NCBI GenBank assembly: GCA_009781315.1
Contig: WQYI01000014.1
Span: 1 to 46,780 of the forward strand
Direction of reading: 5' to 3'
From: Candidatus Endomicrobium embiratermitis
Lineage (GTDB): Bacteria; Elusimicrobiota; Endomicrobiia; Endomicrobiales; Endomicrobiaceae
Length of the DNA: 46,780 bases
Both the position numbers and the translations under genes were made by a program. This document shows, piece by piece, positions 45,401 through 46,780 of this stretch. The first letter of the stretch is position 1. Each line of letters begins with the position of its first letter. The notes beneath the pieces were generated by a model. It made no database searches and was not told where the DNA came from. It was given only the letters and a program-made list of their open reading frames with translations.

Positions 45401-46780
45401 CAAAACTTCTACAAAAGCGGTACCGGAAACGGAGGAGTAATCAGCAGCAGCGGGGCGGTAAATATAAGCGGAAATGTATCGTTTATAGGGAATACGGCGA
45501 GTCTTGGCGGAGCGATATACAATAATAATTCAAGAATCTCATTTGCAGGAAGCACAGTAACATTTAGCGGAAATAGAGAAAGTACTACCGGCGGAGCGAT
45601 ATACAATAACAGTGGTTCAACAATGACATTCACAAACAGCAATGTAATATTCAGCAGCAATGCGGCGAATAATTCCGGCGGAGCGATATGCAATAGTAAC
45701 TCAACAATGACATTTACCAGCAGTAATATAACATTTGGTAGTAATACGGCAAGTACCGGCGGAGCGATATTCAATAACAATTCAGTAATCTCATTTGCGG
45801 GAAGCACCGTAACATTTAGCGGAAATAGAGCAAGTACTACCGGCGGAGCGATATACAATATTAGCGGTTCAACAATAACATTTATGAACAGCAATGTAAC
45901 ATTCAGCAGCAATACGGCATCATCTAACGGCGGTGCGATATATAATAGTAATTCAAATATTTTATTTACAGGAAGCACAGTAACATTCAGCAGCAATACG
46001 GCAAATAACGGAGGAGCAATATATTTGGTAGCGGGAAGCTCGATAACATTCAGCGGTAATATATTATTTAGCGGTAATACCACGACAGCGGGCAACGGCG
46101 GAGCGATATATAATGATGGTACGATAAATTTTAATACCGTATCGGGAAGCAGTGTGACTTTTATCGGAAATAAAGCCGGCGGACAAGGTAACGATATATA
46201 TAATTATAATAACGGGACTATAAATATAACCGGTAACGGAGCAGTAATAATAGGCGGAGGGATAGCCGGCAGCGGTGTTATAAATAATCAGGCAAACGTA
46301 TATTTAAACGGCAGCAGTTCGCTGTATGGCGGATTGTACGCGCAGACAGGAGGCAAAACAGTAGTAACTACCAATACATTTGCAGGTCAGCATAATATAA
46401 CCGGAGGAATATTAGAATTTGCGACGGGAACTAATTTAACGGCAGGTTCGAGCTATTCTGTGATAGGAAGCACATTGAACATAACTGGAACAAATGCGCT
46501 AACATTTAGCGGACAGGTAAGCGGAAGCGGAACAATAAACAAAAGCGGAAGCGGAACATTAAATATAACAGGCAATGAATCAGTCTTTACGGGAACGTTT
46601 AATCAGACATTAGGTACAACGGTAATAAGCAGCAATACGTTTGCGGGTCGTCATAATATAACCGGAGGAATCCTGGAATTCGCGACGGGAACTAATTTAA
46701 CGGCAGGTTCAAGCTATGTGATAGGAAGCACATTGAACATAACTGGAACAAATGCGTTAACATTTAACGGACAGGTAAGC
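39476..46780 (+). CDS. Giant GGAIYN-repeat surface protein, 3' partial
   Basis: The frame runs from ATG 39476 (GAGGG 8 nt upstream) to the last base without a stop, at least 2,435 residues. A signal peptide covers residues about 1-21 (cleavage near GFS-QQ). Block 1 (39727-43120) has about 39 units of 26-33 residues: GGAIYN, a short variable stretch, then STMTFTNSNVTFSSNTA or SNISFTGSTVTFSSNTA. GGA[IVF] and FSSN match the chlamydial Pmp motifs. A linker domain (43120-43932) is followed by block 2 (about 7 units), a second linker copy (44602-45411) and block 3 (about 9 units). From 46200 PATR-like repeats appear (SGSGTINKSGSGTLNITG). This suggests a beta-helix passenger with an autotransporter barrel beyond the window. 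The likely role is a surface adhesin. Confidence 0.88.
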   Translation, partial: MKKFLLLPLLIITLFWVDGFSQQIQVSSFSYLQSLFIQTGGNFDILLIDNIYSATRLGAASNLNMSVSGNYSLSISSGNTVSNGGAFSVTNSRITFNVNNISFSGNTSSSSGGAIYNVSRSTMTFTNSNVTFSRNTANLGGAIYNDNSNILFTGSTVTFSSNTASYGGAIFNISGATMTFTNSNVTFSSNAATTFYGGAINNSSNSNISFTGSTITFSSNTASTGGAIYNVDGATMTFANSNVTFSSNTAWGLYGGAIYNYNGATMTFTNSNVTFSINTSSSSGGAIYSSNNSNILFTGSTVTFSSNTAGASHGGAIYNITNSTITFTNSNVTFSSNTTRASYYGGAIYNNSILSFTGSTVTFSINAATYGGAIYNTNSRMTFTDSKVTFISNAATSFGGAIYNISGATMTFTNSNVTFSSNTANAYGGAVYNNNNNSNILFTGSTVTFSSNTANTYGGAIYNNSGATMTFSNSNVTFSSNKATSGGAIYNVSGSTMTFTNSNVIFSSNTSTTSYGGAIYNQNSTMTFTDSSVTFSSNMTTSGGAIFSSNNSNVSFTGSTVTFSSNTANTSGGAIYNTNNSNISFIGSTITFSNNIMTGTGGGGAIINYYNGATMTFTNSNVTFSINTSSSSGGAISNYSNSNISFTGSTVTFSSNTANTYGGAIYNASGSTMTFAGSTVTFSSNTAGYGGAIYNTANSTMTFTNSNVTFSVNVATGSGGAIYNASGSTMTFTNSNVTFSSNTVEALSSSYGGAIYNNSILSFSGSTITFSSNTTNLSGGAIYNTSGSTMIFTNSNVMFLGNRSNYTGGAINNANSIMTFMNSTVTFSSNTAATTYGGAIYNSNSTMTFTNSTVTFSSNTAATSYGGAIYNASGSTMTFTGSTVTFSSNTAGSGGAVYNTSGSTMTFTNSNMTFSSNTANDGGAIYNYNNSNISFTGSTVTFRGNRASNSGGAIYSDGSSMAFSGNTSFSGNISRSSGGAIYAISSTMSFSASYGNILFSSNGALGDWAHGGAIFASSSTMSFSALTGDISFHLNASSVTNSYGGAIYVNRSTMSFNALNISFSSNIARNGGAIWANYSTMTFIAESDISFINNRSGLSNGGAAYVQNSILSFTAGNNIVFRDNYFSGSSGSGGAIYATASSMSFTAKNIIFENNRSSGNGGAIYLAAGSSSITFSGNVLFTGNVATSSGGAIYNGSTINFITAAGSSVAFRNNTAAASGRDIYNATAGIINLNGAGNIYFGGGIEGAGTINKSGTGNVYFEAGSKTDFGGRFNITDGNVYFSTSVKISTMSVGASGSLTVDVDFIGSLTSVIYLSSMTINTASSKLYINNVSTSVISVSVSTAILYSNNVYGTFSNNNVYDTVTNSTTSYTFIWQPGTYTIGGITYSNMGVLAYIGDSSGLGPWDSFVAAYKAVTSGNTIYLTQNIKASAGDEDGFGFPTSTNITIAGNGGSVYVIDSNGLSDKGFKISSTQTISISNLTFQNFCTSSSFGNGGVIYNNGVVNVSGNVSFIGTGVGGAIYNQNSTMAFTNGVITFSSSTERAAITNNTSSTITFVNSNVTFSGNTVVNFGGAMYSTNSNISFTGSTITFSSNTASNGGVMYNGSSNISFTGSTITFRGNMALTGHGGAIYNNNGSTMTFTNSNVGFSGNVAQSSGGAICNSSTATISFTGSTITFSSNTASSGGAIYNTGTINFEPAAGNSITFRGNTAASGRDIYNTASGIINLSGAGNIYFGGGIEGAGTINKSGTGNVYFEAGSKTDFGGRFDITGGNVHFSTSVKISTMSVGASGSLTVDVDFIGSLTSVIYLSSMTINTASSRLYINNVSTSVITVSVSTAILYSNNVNGTFSNNNVYDTVTNSTTSYTFIWQPGTYTIGGITYSNMGVLAYIGDGTGLGPWDSFVAAYKAVTSGNTIYLAQNIKALAGDEGEFGLPNYTNITIAGNNGGIYVIDSNGLANKGFIIASTQTISIANLTFQNFYKSGTGNGGVISSSGAVNISGNVSFIGNTASLGGAIYNNNSRISFAGSTVTFSGNRESTTGGAIYNNSGSTMTFTNSNVIFSSNAANNSGGAICNSNSTMTFTSSNITFGSNTASTGGAIFNNNSVISFAGSTVTFSGNRASTTGGAIYNISGSTITFMNSNVTFSSNTASSNGGAIYNSNSNILFTGSTVTFSSNTANNGGAIYLVAGSSITFSGNILFSGNTTTAGNGGAIYNDGTINFNTVSGSSVTFIGNKAGGQGNDIYNYNNGTINITGNGAVIIGGGIAGSGVINNQANVYLNGSSSLYGGLYAQTGGKTVVTTNTFAGQHNITGGILEFATGTNLTAGSSYSVIGSTLNITGTNALTFSGQVSGSGTINKSGSGTLNITGNESVFTGTFNQTLGTTVISSNTFAGRHNITGGILEFATGTNLTAGSSYVIGSTLNITGTNALTFNGQVS
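40254..40337 (+). repeat. 84-bp exact repeat inside block 1
   Basis: Identical over 84 bp to 41301-41384, 1,047 bp (349 codons) away, although the neighbouring units differ. Confidence 0.85.
41301..41384 (+). repeat. Partner of the 84-bp exact repeat
   Basis: Second copy of 40254-40337. Sequence similarity falls off sharply on both sides. Confidence 0.85.
43120..43932 (+). repeat. Duplicated linker domain, copy 1
   Basis: Matches 44602-45411 with in-frame spacing; within the core the offset is 1,479 bp (493 codons). Encodes SGRDIYN, a Thr/Ser-rich strand region, WQPGTYTIGG, GPWDSFVAAYKAV and ISNLTFQNF. Confidence 0.85.
44602..45411 (+). repeat. Duplicated linker domain, copy 2
   Basis: Second copy of the linker. 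It differs from copy 1 by scattered substitutions and small in-frame length changes near both ends. Confidence 0.85.
46358..46780 (+). repeat. PATR-like tandem repeat at the right edge
   Basis: 46358-46522 and 46619-46780 are close copies. The first carries one extra codon (TCT) in SSYSVIG. Both end in the TFxGQVS motif of autotransporter-associated strand repeats. Confidence 0.85.

Noticed and set aside
39685-46095. Long minus-strand ORFs rich in LYIAPP and LLLNVTVLP repeats
   Set aside because: They are the mirror of the + strand GGAIYN repeats, whose codons rarely give stops on the other strand. The + frame has a signal peptide, an SD and known motifs.

Overview
The window comes from a diderm (Gram-negative type), fairly AT-rich bacterium. 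It holds type V autotransporter-like proteins, an outer-membrane porin, Sec signal peptides and a complete PhoBR/PstSCAB/PhoU phosphate system. Giant Pmp-like and LktA-like surface proteins next to a SprA-like protein make me favour Elusimicrobiota (Endomicrobium-like) as the source. This is a guess from recalled gene content, not a demonstrated assignment.

Region 1 (1-25.4 kb) encodes three very large exported proteins on the + strand. The first is the 3' part of a giant LktA/filamentous-haemagglutinin-like adhesin, at least 4,793 aa and open at the left edge. The second is a 1,762-aa autotransporter with about 32 GGAIY repeats and a C-terminal barrel. The third is a 1,783-aa SprA-like outer-membrane protein. 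Region 2 (25.4-30.7 kb) is housekeeping: a ComF-type phosphoribosyltransferase, a PHP-domain phosphatase-like protein and a membrane-anchored TPR protein on +, mtaB and rsmE on -, and a YqaA-family membrane protein on +. Region 3 (30.7-39.3 kb) is the phosphate locus in the order phoB-phoR-porin-pstS-pstC-pstA-pstB-phoU, all on +. A possible Pho box and a strongly structured leader precede the porin. Region 4 (39.3-46.78 kb) is a second giant surface protein, open from ATG 39476 to the window end without a stop. It is built from about 55 GGAIYN units in three blocks, two copies of an ~810-bp linker, and PATR-type repeats at the right edge.

No intergenic gap exceeds 300 bp. Nearly every gap over 70 bp carries an inverted-repeat element. 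Seven gaps share one architecture that I did not expect: 15 modules of the form GTC-[hairpin]-CC/CT, usually paired head to head. Their outer boxes are conserved, while the hairpin stems differ in sequence and stay self-complementary. One such cluster lies inside the loop of a terminator. Other gaps carry inverted 'word' repeats of a second type, with purine-rich left arms and pyrimidine-rich right arms.

No tRNA, rRNA, CRISPR array, insertion sequence or transposase was seen.
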